A DNA stretch of 64,000 nucleotides from assembly GCA_016192075.1 (NCBI GenBank), contig JACPUU010000004.1, positions 124,001-188,000 of the forward strand, in the 5' to 3' direction. The notes under the pieces are model-generated. The model worked only from the letters and a program-made list of their open reading frames with translations. It did no database searches and was not told the origin of the DNA. The stretch's first letter is position 1. Each line of letters begins with the position of its first letter. Of the stretch, positions 46,701 to 54,818 are shown piece by piece. The position numbers and the translations under genes were made by a program. The DNA is from Bacteroidota bacterium. GTDB lineage: Bacteria > Bacteroidota > Bacteroidia > Flavobacteriales_D > Crocinitomicaceae.

Positions 46701-46808
46701 AACGGATCAGTGTGTACCAACGGCGTTTATTTCTATACCTACGAAGGTGCTGCGCAAAACGGAATGGAGTTCAGCGGCATGGGAACCATTCAGATTATTA
46801 GTAAATAG
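43800..46808 (+). CDS. secreted lectin-like giant with PKD/SprB-type repeats and T9SS type B sorting domain
   Basis: A 1002-residue secreted protein. Signal peptide, then an L-type (legume-like) lectin domain at about 22-230 (YQLNGNAIATGSDCYQITDA, GADGMVFGLQ, LGIEFDTYYN, NDHIAIMQNG), a string of beta-sandwich repeats (SprB/HYR/PKD-like, about 240-905) and the gliding-motility-type C-terminal sorting domain (NIFTPDNDGVNDLF, VDRWGIVMFE, WDGKDKNG, CTNGVYFYTYEG). Type B cargo is carried to the cell surface by T9SS. Probably a carbohydrate-binding adhesin. Next to another cargo protein. Confidence 0.88.
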   Translation: MIMNRIFSALVFSTFLQFSFAQSYQLNGNAIATGSDCYQITDALNSQVGTVWYTDLLDLNQPFEINFEMNFGTSDAGADGMVFGLQTVGPFAAGVGGGGIGFTGFMPSLGIEFDTYYNSVYGDLVNDHIAIMQNGSGTHTSTDNLAGPVQASATAANIEDGAEHYIRITWDPAEDSLKVYFDCVFRTGIQNDIINTIFGGQNMVYWGFTGSTGGAYNVQTVCLSENIFPVTYTFDICPGESIELSPYILNGTNYNWTPAAGLSATNIPNPVASPATDTQYIVSFLDACGQVKTDTVNINVVDSAPVITFNQNTFISCPDDVVTIEATVTDAFGAVTYSWSPTPGSTNELTVSPDVLTWYYLTVTDDCVATTDSVKIEIGVIDLTAIDVIDATNCPGQPGVPGEIEIFPDDPSWSYTLTNGPTVYGPQTSNQFLNLSGGVNYFLHVEDANGCAIDTVVYVGLGTNPVTATWVADSLQHVSCFGANDGGAYITNVGGGISPPYDITWTSTSGLFDQTTVSAGGGDDQDNLPGGNWVVTVTDGEGCAWSQVFTVNEPSEITLDFSFNEPSCYEFTDGSVTINTTGGSGGNTFNISNASGTQLNLGNSNTVNQLGTGWYYASIEDNNGCGTNDSVFLDQPGMLDIELDVIQPMCYGDSSGFALVDTVFNYTGDYQDIAYFWAPKPQGSNGIGNLFSAGLYAGDYTITINDENGCSRIFDFSIVYPPALAFTEFGYDPAYCRLFSYQSGNGVVYAAGSGGTPDYNYEWLNLQTGQTSNNTTWGGLNPGDYQMTLTDDNGCTLIQTVTVDSLNPLADFEMTSPQFTSNYEGTAVVDVHFINQSLYYANPNDPNADTTFFWHFGYSGLPWQISHDVAETFDTSYYVGGTYTVCLVALNKNGCSDTLCKPVVIYDPLVFTPLNIFTPDNDGVNDLFSFDYRAEAVAEFSCIIVDRWGIVMFEMDDITDAWDGKDKNGSVCTNGVYFYTYEGAAQNGMEFSGMGTIQIISK

Positions 46809-46844
46809 CCGGGAAAATTTGCAGCATCCGGCTATGACCGGGCG

Positions 46845-47318
46845 CTACGGTGCGTATTCTGTATTTCCGGCATCAAAACCGGTTTTGATTTTTGCAGTAT
46901 ACTTTTTTTTCTGCTTGTGGTATTCAATTTCTCCGTTCCAAAAAGCAGGATAATTAACCTGGACAAAATAAATAGTACCGTATTTGATTGCCGTAAAATT
47001 TTCTGTTACCCGGGGCGTGACAGATTGCACTACGGTTACTGAATCAGGCAGCACGGTTGAATTTGTATACGGTTTAAACGAGTTGACAGCTACCAGAAGA
47101 GTGTCTCCTTTTTGGAGGGTTATTCCATTTTCCTCAAATTTAATGGCTGGTATTTTCAGGGTGCTGTTGGCAACAAAGATATATGATTCGGTACGTTGAA
47201 TACCGCTGTCTTCCATTCCGCCATAAACTTCGGAGTAGGAGCTGTAGGTATTCACCAGGTCGTTTTGTGCAAAAGCAAAACCAACTGTCAGGTAGATTAG
47301 AATGAAAAACTGTTTCAT
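46845..47318 (-). CDS. small exported protein, unknown
   Basis: 157 residues with a signal peptide ending at FAFAQ. The mature part is Thr/Ser/Val-rich and beta-like (VNTYSSYSEVYGGMEDSG at the N-terminus, then KGDTLLVAVNSFKPYT). The C-terminus ends NTEYAP. No family recognised. It converges with the lectin-like gene (37 bases apart). Confidence 0.55.
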   Translation of the reverse strand: MKQFFILIYLTVGFAFAQNDLVNTYSSYSEVYGGMEDSGIQRTESYIFVANSTLKIPAIKFEENGITLQKGDTLLVAVNSFKPYTNSTVLPDSVTVVQSVTPRVTENFTAIKYGTIYFVQVNYPAFWNGEIEYHKQKKKYTAKIKTGFDAGNTEYAP

Positions 47319-47486
47319 GTTGAACTAAGATACAATTTTGCAACAGAAAGGTTCAGCCTGTTCAATGGCATTCTCTTAAAAGGGAGGAATTGATTTTTCA
47401 TTCACCCCTGACGGGTTCATTGATCTTTGCTAGTTTTATCTGAACGAAGTGACGGATTGATTGTATTAAAAACAAATGCAATACCT

Positions 47487-47837
47487 ATGAAAATGTATTT
47501 CCTGCTGTTTTTGATTACGGGTTTTCCCATGCTGTTAATGGCGCAACAGGCAGAATATCAAACCTTGTTTATACCGCAGACCGTTACCTATAATGGATCA
47601 CCTGATCCCAATGAGTGTTGGGAATCGGTTGACCAGGGTATTCTTGTTCAGGTGGGTGAGCAGCAACTTTTTTTTCTTTTACCTGCCGGAGTTTTTGAAC
47701 GCCTGAAAAATCAGCTTGTCAACCAGCAGGTTTTAGTTGAAGTGGTGTATTTTGACGAGCGCACGGATGAAAGCGGTGCATCAGGCAGTGTACTAAAAAT
47801 AACGCATCAGGGTGTTGTTGTATTTCCTGCAAATTGA
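47487..47837 (+). CDS. small exported protein, unknown
   Basis: 116 residues from the ATG at 47487, which gives a signal peptide (MKMYFLLFLITGFPMLL, cleavage near MAQQ); an upstream in-frame ATG at 47427 would precede it. The mature part has alternating beta strands (QTVTYNGSPDPNECWESVDQ, VLVEVVYFDERTDE). No family recognised. It lies just before the thioesterase gene. Confidence 0.55.
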   Translation: MKMYFLLFLITGFPMLLMAQQAEYQTLFIPQTVTYNGSPDPNECWESVDQGILVQVGEQQLFFLLPAGVFERLKNQLVNQQVLVEVVYFDERTDESGASGSVLKITHQGVVVFPAN

Positions 47838-47865
47838 TTGTACATTTAGGTCATTCACCGAACCT

Positions 47866-48321
47866 ATGATTCAATTTACGCCTAAAGATCCTGATTTTGA
47901 AAAACGCGTACAGGATAGTTTTGCCCGCCAAAAATTTATGACATTCATTCATGCGCGGCTAAACAAAATTGAACCTGGGTTTTGTGAAATTGAAATTCCG
48001 TTCAGTGAAAATATTTCACAGCAGCACGGCTTTTTTCATGCCGGCATAATTGGTACTGTTGCAGATAATGCTGCCGGTTATGCAGCGTATTCACTCATGA
48101 GCAAAACATCTTCTATTTTAACGGTTGAATTTAAACTGAACCTGATTTCACCGGCTGACGGAGAACTGCTGATTGGCAATGCCCATGTTTTAAAATATGG
48201 CCGCACACTTACCATTTGCCGGTCTGATGTTTACAGTGTCAAAAACGGAATCCGGAAACTTTGTGCAGCATCGCAGTCTACATTGATTGAGCTGCCGGAG
48301 CATAATGATAAGCGCAATTAA
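47866..48321 (+). CDS. PaaI-type hotdog thioesterase
   Basis: 151 residues from the ATG at 47866 (a longer ATG at 47812 overlaps the previous gene). It shows the hotdog-fold signature QHGFFHAGIIGTVADNAAGY, the catalytic helix of the PaaI/YbgC-like acyl-CoA thioesterases, followed by LTVEFKLNLISPADGELLIG and GRTLTICRSDVY. It should hydrolyse an acyl- or aryl-CoA; the substrate is unknown. Confidence 0.85.
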   Translation: MIQFTPKDPDFEKRVQDSFARQKFMTFIHARLNKIEPGFCEIEIPFSENISQQHGFFHAGIIGTVADNAAGYAAYSLMSKTSSILTVEFKLNLISPADGELLIGNAHVLKYGRTLTICRSDVYSVKNGIRKLCAASQSTLIELPEHNDKRN

Positions 48322-48349
48322 ATCAGAACGGTCGTCAAAAAACAGATTG

Positions 48350-48382
48350 AAAAAAAGGTCTCCCGTTTCTGAGAGACCTTTG
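48350..48382 (-). terminator. terminator between convergent genes
   Basis: An 8-base stem (AAGGTCTC/GAGACCTT) with a 10-base loop and a T-run on the minus strand, just past the stop of the gene at 48404. It also lies 29 bases after the thioesterase stop and may serve both. Confidence 0.75.
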
Positions 48383-48403
48383 TGAATCTGGTTAAGTAAT
48401 TGG

Positions 48404-50233
48404 TTACAATCTGACAATGCGATTTGACATCAGCACCGTTTCATTACTCAGAATGTCTACCACATAAACGCCCTGCATAAATGCAGATACATCTATTTTT
48501 TCAGTATATAATCCGTTAACGGTGTTTAGTGTTTTGGTATAAACTACTTTACCCTGAACGTCTGTAATTCTGATTACAACATCCGCACCATTGAGCCCGT
48601 TGAGTTGCAGGTTAACATAGTTGCTTGCCGGGTTTGGATACACCGAAACAGAAACCGATTTGTCTGCTTCACTGATTCCGCTAAAGTCCATCACAAAACA
48701 GGCTGAGGTATCTGTACAGGAGCCTTCTGTTACTGCTACGGCGTAACTTCCGGTAACGGCAGATGGAGAAAAGGACTGACCTGTTTCACCGGGTATTGCA
48801 GCGTAGGCATTGTTGCAATCAAGCCAGGCATAAGTTGCACCGGTGGCATCTGCAGTTAAAGTAGGACCAGTCTCTGTAACACCAATGTTTACCGTATTAA
48901 TAGTGATGTTTTGTGTTTGTGTAGAGGTGTTTCCGGTTGCATCTGAATAAGTCCAGGTTACCACCGTTAATCCGGCAGTGGTAATTGGAAACGTTACATC
49001 CGGGGTGCCGTTTACAACACCTGCGCAATCATCTGTGGCAGTTGGTGCAGTGGGGCTTCCTGAAATACAGTAGGTAGAATCAGCCAGTGAAGCGGCATCA
49101 GCAACCGGGGCAGTTACATCACCAATAATGATATCCTGTGTTTCGGTTGTAATGTTTCCGTTGCCGTCATCGTATGTCCAGGTAACGGTAGTAGATGTGT
49201 TGATCGGGAATGAAACATCTGGTGTTCCGTCCAGCGTTCCGGCACAGTTGTCAAGCGCTGTTGGAATGGTTAAGCTGGCAAGCGGGCAAAGTGACGATAC
49301 CGGACTCAGCTGACCACAACCGTAATACGTTTTGAATGTATAATCGAATGATGGAAATGAACCGTAACCAGAGTTGGCATAAACCATTCCTCCGGGATAA
49401 TTGTTGTTGACATCGCCATCAATTCCCATGGACAGGTTAGAACAGGTAAAAACCAGGTAATAAGTTATTCCCGGTGTGACAGCAGTTGCAGGCCAAACCA
49501 CATCAACCCACATGTCAGATCCGGCACCAGGGGTAACGCCGGTAGCCAGTACCACACCACCTGCATTTGGTAAATTGTCGTAAAGTGTAATGGTGAGGTC
49601 ACCGGTAGCTCCGGCAGCATGGGTGTAAATAGCTGCGCCGCAAATGGTATTTTGAGTAGGAATAAAAGATTGCGCCAGGTCTGTCTGACTAAAAGCAGCC
49701 ATATAGGTATTGTTTACCAGGTCTGATTGGTCAACACCTCCGGGGATGGATGACGACGCAGGCAAGGGTGCAAGTACATCGGTAGAAGATTCCGTTACAT
49801 CCAGTGAAAAGGCTCCTTCAGCGGCAGCCGAACCGTGAACCAGAATGTAGTAGGTAGTACCCGGTGTATAGTTCCAGGTTACTTCTGATTGTACGCTGCA
49901 AAAATCATCACTTCCACCAACGCAGTTCAGCGCACCACAGGTTCCGTCATACACCCTGATTTTAGAGTCATACGCGGTGCCGGTGCAGAGTGAGGCAGTA
50001 AATACACCGCAGTTGTTTGATCCGGTAATCTGGTACCATACACCGCCTCCGGTTCCGTCAGATGTTCCGCAAAATGGAACAACGTCAGCCACTGCACCTA
50101 CCGTCGTTCCGGTATATGTGCCAGGGGTTATGGTTGTTGCCGTTGCACAATCTTCACCCTGTGCCAGGGTAGTATTGAATAAGCCAATCGCAAAAAGCGA
50201 GAAGGCAATTTTAGGGAGTATATCTAGTTTCAT
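48404..50233 (-). CDS. secreted adhesin-like protein with T9SS type A sorting domain
   Basis: 609 residues: signal peptide (cleavage near LAQ), a PPC-like beta domain (GVWYQITGSNNCGVFTASLC, CNYT-like turns), a jelly-roll-like middle (about 165-300), two HYR-like repeats with the PTALDNCAGTLDGTPDVSFP and PTATDDCAGVVNGTPDVTFP pattern, and a type A C-terminal sorting domain (SVYPNPASNYVNLQL, VRITDVQGKVVYTKTL, GVYVVDILS). Probably a surface-exposed or secreted binding protein exported by T9SS. Function unknown. Confidence 0.85.
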   Translation of the reverse strand: MKLDILPKIAFSLFAIGLFNTTLAQGEDCATATTITPGTYTGTTVGAVADVVPFCGTSDGTGGGVWYQITGSNNCGVFTASLCTGTAYDSKIRVYDGTCGALNCVGGSDDFCSVQSEVTWNYTPGTTYYILVHGSAAAEGAFSLDVTESSTDVLAPLPASSSIPGGVDQSDLVNNTYMAAFSQTDLAQSFIPTQNTICGAAIYTHAAGATGDLTITLYDNLPNAGGVVLATGVTPGAGSDMWVDVVWPATAVTPGITYYLVFTCSNLSMGIDGDVNNNYPGGMVYANSGYGSFPSFDYTFKTYYGCGQLSPVSSLCPLASLTIPTALDNCAGTLDGTPDVSFPINTSTTVTWTYDDGNGNITTETQDIIIGDVTAPVADAASLADSTYCISGSPTAPTATDDCAGVVNGTPDVTFPITTAGLTVVTWTYSDATGNTSTQTQNITINTVNIGVTETGPTLTADATGATYAWLDCNNAYAAIPGETGQSFSPSAVTGSYAVAVTEGSCTDTSACFVMDFSGISEADKSVSVSVYPNPASNYVNLQLNGLNGADVVIRITDVQGKVVYTKTLNTVNGLYTEKIDVSAFMQGVYVVDILSNETVLMSNRIVRL

Positions 50234-50258
50234 ATAGTTTCATGTTTAGAAACAGGCA

Positions 50259-50582
50259 TTAATTCTGCCGGTAAAATTTTTTAACCAGTTTTTTATTTTC
50301 AGCATACCAGGCTACTTTGGCTGCTTCATAACGCGCATCGTCAGCAACCGGGTCACCTGTATTTACAAAAACCGGAAATCCGGGTAAACCGGTAATGGAT
50401 GGTTTTGCCGGAGTATTTGTGTTACCTGTAGTGGATTGGTTTTCGTACACAATCACTGAACCACTTTGTGGACCGGTAGTGTTGCCGTTTACCGCCGTTG
50501 CCGGCATCTGCTGACCAAAAGCTGCACCGCCCGATATGAGCAGGTATAGTATCAGGTATTTTTTTTGTAGAGTTTTTCGCAT
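50259..50582 (-). CDS. small exported protein, unknown
   Basis: 107 residues from the ATG at 50582, giving a signal peptide (KKYLILYLLISGGAAFGQQ). The mature part is Pro/Gly/Asn/Thr-rich (QSTTGNTNTPAKPSITGLPG) with a charged C-terminal segment that has no fold recognised. Lies 25 bases downstream of nothing related; upstream of the T9SS cargo gene in the same orientation, so possibly co-transcribed with it. Confidence 0.5.
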   Translation of the reverse strand: MRKTLQKKYLILYLLISGGAAFGQQMPATAVNGNTTGPQSGSVIVYENQSTTGNTNTPAKPSITGLPGFPVFVNTGDPVADDARYEAAKVAWYAENKKLVKKFYRQN

Positions 50583-50772
50583 AAATTTTGTGTTTGAACA
50601 GACAATATAGAGAATAAACACCATGTGAAACAAGACAAATGTCATTTAAAGACAAACAATCATCACGTAAGAAGGAGGCTTCTGATTTCCGTTTTGTGTT
50701 ATACCGGCAAAAAAACAAGTCTGAAAAAGAGCATGGTTTAACCGTTTCACGTAACTTTAGAAGCACACCTGC

Positions 50773-51678
50773 ATGATCCCAAAAATGAAACATCGTATAC
50801 AGCCCATAGAATGGCTTAAGTATTTGTTATTCCTGTTTTCAGTTAAAAGAACGCATGGCTTTTTTGTGTTGTTTCTGTTTCCTGGTTTTTATTCGAATGG
50901 CCAAACCGGGCAACCTTTTTCGATTGGTGAAACAGTGCAGCTACAGTCCGCAGTTCTTGCTGAAACACGAACGCTGAATATTTACTTACCGTATGGTTAT
51001 TCGGCAGATTCAGCTAAAACCTATCCGGTTATTTACCTGCTGGATGGTTCGGCAGATGAAGATTTTATTCACATTGCAGGCCTGGTTCAGTTTTTGGCTT
51101 TTCCCTGGATAAACTGCCTTCCCGAAACCATTGTGGTAGGTATCAGCAATGTTGACCGCAAGCGTGATTTTACTTTTCCAACAACGGTTGAGCAGGACCT
51201 GATTGATTTTCCAACCACTGGTCATTCAGCAGAATTTATGGAATTTATTGAAAAGGAGTTGGTGCCATTTATGGATGCATCCTATAAAACAACTGCAGAC
51301 CGGACACTGATCGGGCAATCGTTGGGCGGACTATTGGCAACAGAAATACTGGTAACCAAAACCTCACTTTTTAATATGTATTTTATTATCAGCCCAAGCC
51401 TTTGGTGGGATCATGAATCTTTACTAAATCGGGTATCAGACTTGAACCTGGCCGGTAAATCTATCTATATAGCAGTTGGCAATGAGGGAAAAGAGATGAT
51501 TAACCCGGCCCGTGAATTATACAAAAAGCTGAAAAAAATGGGGCAGGCTGATACCCGCCTGTTTTATGATTATTTCAAAGACAAAACACACGCTGATGCG
51601 CTTCACAATGCCGTTTATGCAGGTTTTGAAAAAATGAAGAAGGATATTTGGAGACACGTGGGGCAATGTGGTATATGA
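50773..51678 (+). CDS. exported alpha/beta-hydrolase esterase
   Basis: About 301 residues with a hydrophobic N-terminal segment, then an alpha/beta-hydrolase of the Fes/esterase D type: YPVIYLLDGSADEDF, the nucleophile elbow GQSLGGLLA, and a late His (KTHADAL). Such enzymes cleave ferric-siderophore esters or acyl esters; no siderophore gene is nearby, so the substrate is open. The start could be ATG 50773 or the ATG four codons later. Confidence 0.82.
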   Translation: MIPKMKHRIQPIEWLKYLLFLFSVKRTHGFFVLFLFPGFYSNGQTGQPFSIGETVQLQSAVLAETRTLNIYLPYGYSADSAKTYPVIYLLDGSADEDFIHIAGLVQFLAFPWINCLPETIVVGISNVDRKRDFTFPTTVEQDLIDFPTTGHSAEFMEFIEKELVPFMDASYKTTADRTLIGQSLGGLLATEILVTKTSLFNMYFIISPSLWWDHESLLNRVSDLNLAGKSIYIAVGNEGKEMINPARELYKKLKKMGQADTRLFYDYFKDKTHADALHNAVYAGFEKMKKDIWRHVGQCGI

Positions 51679-51839
51679 GAAAAATCAGTACACATTCTGC
51701 AAAGACATTCTTTTTGCGCCAAATTAAACCGTAGCTTTGAAATGAACATGAATTCCTTACGGATGTTTTAGTATTCCACAAGGCGCCAGACGTAGGGTAA
51801 AAGTTATCCTTGTCTTTACGAATACTAAAGCCAGATACC

Positions 51840-52529
51840 ATGTGTTTTTCAGCCAGTGCAAGTTTTACTGCCGGGGCAGTACTTACCCTAATCGGAACAG
51901 TTAGTCTCAAAAAAGCCACACAGCGTCATGAAAAGTTTTTTGCTTCCATTCCCTTTTTGTTTGGCGTACAACAGCTTTCTGAAGGCTTTTTATGGCTGGC
52001 GTTGTCTGATTCAAGGTTTGTCTTTTTGCAGGGCTTTACAACCTATACCTTTTTGTTTTTTGCCCAGGTTCTATGGCCCATCTGGGTACCGCTTTCCGTT
52101 TTTCTGGTTGATAAAAAAAACAACCGCCGCGGTGCGTTGATTCCATTGATTGCTATTGGTGGCCTGGTTTCAGGGTACCTGACCTATTGCCTGGTTGCAT
52201 ACCCTGTTAACGCAAGTATTGTTGGGCATCACGTCCATTACCAGCAAGACTATCCAACCAATATAAGCCTGTATGGCGGAATTTTATATGTGGTGGCAAC
52301 GATCACCCCGCCGCTTTTTTCAAAAATAAAACACATGTGGCTGCTCAGCGCTGCCATTTTGATTTCGTATATCATGACAACTATTTTGTATCCAAATTAC
52401 CTGGTGTCCGTGTGGTGTTTTTTTGCATCCATTATCAGCATTTCAGTGCTGGCCATTATGTTCCAGGTGCGCAAAGCTGACCGGAAAAATGCCATGAACC
52501 CGGTGCATGGGTTATCGCAAATCATGTAG
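51840..52529 (+). CDS. DUF6629-type membrane protein
   Basis: A 229-residue protein starting at the ATG at 51840 with MCFSASASFTAGAV, the opening typical of the DUF6629 family. It has about seven hydrophobic segments. The function of the family is unknown. The extra 10 codons upstream (ATG 51810) lack support. The gap 52530-52774 holds nothing I recognise. Confidence 0.75.
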   Translation: MCFSASASFTAGAVLTLIGTVSLKKATQRHEKFFASIPFLFGVQQLSEGFLWLALSDSRFVFLQGFTTYTFLFFAQVLWPIWVPLSVFLVDKKNNRRGALIPLIAIGGLVSGYLTYCLVAYPVNASIVGHHVHYQQDYPTNISLYGGILYVVATITPPLFSKIKHMWLLSAAILISYIMTTILYPNYLVSVWCFFASIISISVLAIMFQVRKADRKNAMNPVHGLSQIM

Positions 52530-52774
52530 CCAATAACCCGCAGCGGTACTTCTGACCATCTATTCCAGCCTTTTTTAGAATGGCTTACCAGTTTTGATTT
52601 TTTAGACGGCCCATTCTTTTTTGTTTCCCAACGTTTTGAATCACTGTTTTATCAGGTGCGTACTAATATTCGGCCCGGTTGAATACAGCCCTGTGGCTTA
52701 AAAAATATAACAGGGTATCCTGAACAGGCTCTTGTAGTTATATTTGAACCGGAAGGTTTTTTAAATCTGATACT

Positions 52775-53572
52775 ATGGCAAACAATCATACAACATCGGT
52801 TGAAATCAAATACGGGATTAATACGCAGGGCTATTTTAGTTTTGAGGCGCCGGATAATCTCATTGTATTTGTGCACGGGTTTGGAGGGAATGCACTGGGA
52901 ACCTGGAATAACTTTCCGGCCATTTTGCTTTTTGACGATCAGTTTAAAAAGGCAGATATTATCTATTACGGATACGATACATTTAAAGGTCAGGCCGGTG
53001 ATCATGCCGCTGAATTGTATCATTTTTTAAATGCTGTCATGAGTCCTGTTGGGAATGGCATTTTACCACTGCTTCAAAATTTACCTGAAAGAGATTACAA
53101 GCGAATAATTCTGGTAGCGCATTCATTGGGTGCCGTGTTGGTGAGACAAGCACAGTTGCTGGCCTACATTGATAACAAAACGTGGGTCCATAAAACTGAA
53201 ATTGCACTCTATGCACCAGCACATCATGGAGCAGAAGTGATTTCACTGGCTATGCAGGCCTTGCCCGGATTATCAGGTTTGCTGGGAATCTTTGCCAAAT
53301 TCAGGTTTCCGATTTTGAATGATCTGGATGCAAAAGACGATGGAATTTTAAAGGCAATCAAAGAACAGACTGAAACATTGCAGAACAGCGGAAAAGGAGA
53401 TTTTACCAAAGCAAAGCTGGTTGTCTATTCCAAAGGAGATAAGGTGGTAAAAAGTTATCAGTACCTTTTGGATAAACCGGCTGAGGTAATACCCAACACC
53501 AGTCACATGTCAGTTTGTAAACCCAAAGATGCATATATTAAACCCGTTGAGTTATTAAAGAAGATTCTGTAA
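52775..53572 (+). CDS. cytoplasmic lipase-like alpha/beta hydrolase
   Basis: 265 residues without a signal peptide: an oxyanion segment FVHGFGGNALGTW, the nucleophile elbow VAHSLGAVLV, and a catalytic His in NTSHMSVCKP, as in the SERAC1/DUF676-like lipases. The active-site set Ser-His is in place, with a plausible acid residue between. It is followed after only 10 bases by a gene of unknown function, so the pair probably forms an operon. Confidence 0.75.
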   Translation: MANNHTTSVEIKYGINTQGYFSFEAPDNLIVFVHGFGGNALGTWNNFPAILLFDDQFKKADIIYYGYDTFKGQAGDHAAELYHFLNAVMSPVGNGILPLLQNLPERDYKRIILVAHSLGAVLVRQAQLLAYIDNKTWVHKTEIALYAPAHHGAEVISLAMQALPGLSGLLGIFAKFRFPILNDLDAKDDGILKAIKEQTETLQNSGKGDFTKAKLVVYSKGDKVVKSYQYLLDKPAEVIPNTSHMSVCKPKDAYIKPVELLKKIL

Positions 53573-53582
53573 TTTTTGAAAA

Positions 53583-54554
53583 ATGGAAAACAAAACCAGG
53601 AATTTGTTATCACTGAAAGCAGAGTTTCATGATAAAGGAAAAGCGTCACGGGGCCTGAAAAATATAATGGGCTTTATTGACAACAATAAAAATGAAGAAC
53701 TGAAACACCTGCTCCGGTTTCATGACCCCATTGGTGTGTATGGGCAGGAATTGGTTGAACGGTTTGAAATAGATGCGCTGATTGAATATTACAACCTGGT
53801 ATTGGTTTCTGTGTTTGCCGGTTACGCTCCCGGAAAACTGGATGAAATTACTTCAGGTGAAATTATTGCTGCGCTCAATAATCCTGCCGTGAAACCCTAT
53901 TACCAAAAGCACTACACGTATAAAATGGTGCAGTACACTTTACAATTTGTTACAGAAAACAGGCAATTTGTGCAAGAGGGAAATGCAACAACCATAAGCA
54001 CCTTTAATGAGTTTATTTCACTGAACCGTTTTTTGAAAAGAGACCAGGATATTGAACGGTTTTTAGGAATGCTGGACTTTGTCTGGTATAATAATAACAC
54101 CATAAATGATGTCAACGAAATTTTGGCATCACCCAAAAAACTGAATGAGGTATTTACCGCAAAGAACAAAACAGAAGCACAAAACGGAGTTTGGGGATTT
54201 ATTAAATACACCATGTTTTTAAGTCAGTTAAAGGATTTATTGGTGGCAACCGAAAAGTATCCGTTGCTGCAATCATCTTTCTGGATGTTTCATGGGTATT
54301 ATTTTGACCGGATGAATGATAAGATGAAACAAATCTTTAACGAGGCTTTTGAAAACCTTGAAAAAACCTTAGGTGATCCGGCAATATTTAAAAAAAGCAT
54401 TGAAGAAATTTACGGCGGTGAAATGCCTGAAGATTTAAGTGAAAAGCAATTGCGTGAGTTCGCCAAAACGATAATAGATCAGGCACGCGGTGATGTGAGT
54501 TTTGTATTGGATACCAAATGGGCACAACCGTTGAATGATTATTTCAGCAGCTGA
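53583..54554 (+). CDS. hypothetical protein paired with a lipase-like gene
   Basis: 323 residues, mostly helical and charged, with no signal peptide, membrane segment or recognised motif. Regions such as NIMGFIDNNKNEELKHLLRF and FLGMLDFVWYNNNTINDVNE are of low similarity to anything I know. It starts 10 bases after the lipase-like gene, so it is probably co-translated with it; it may be a partner, regulator or inhibitor of the hydrolase, which is inference only. Confidence 0.6.
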   Translation: MENKTRNLLSLKAEFHDKGKASRGLKNIMGFIDNNKNEELKHLLRFHDPIGVYGQELVERFEIDALIEYYNLVLVSVFAGYAPGKLDEITSGEIIAALNNPAVKPYYQKHYTYKMVQYTLQFVTENRQFVQEGNATTISTFNEFISLNRFLKRDQDIERFLGMLDFVWYNNNTINDVNEILASPKKLNEVFTAKNKTEAQNGVWGFIKYTMFLSQLKDLLVATEKYPLLQSSFWMFHGYYFDRMNDKMKQIFNEAFENLEKTLGDPAIFKKSIEEIYGGEMPEDLSEKQLREFAKTIIDQARGDVSFVLDTKWAQPLNDYFSS

Positions 54555-54818
54555 AATCCTGAAAGGCCTTACTGAATGCTTGTTTTTTCCTAATCCTGCT
54601 GATTCAGCGTTTAACGCCGGCAGATACGGCTGCACATGTCAGAGCTATCGGCTGGGTAGTTGACAGTTTTGTTTAATCACAATTACTTTTAGCGCTATTG
54701 CGGTTTCCCGCAATAAAAGTCACGTAAAACCCGCAATGCGTATTCAAAAACCTTTTTGCAGATTTACGAGCAGTGGTATTCATCTACGAATATCCGCCTA
54801 ACGAAAAAGCGCAAGCCT

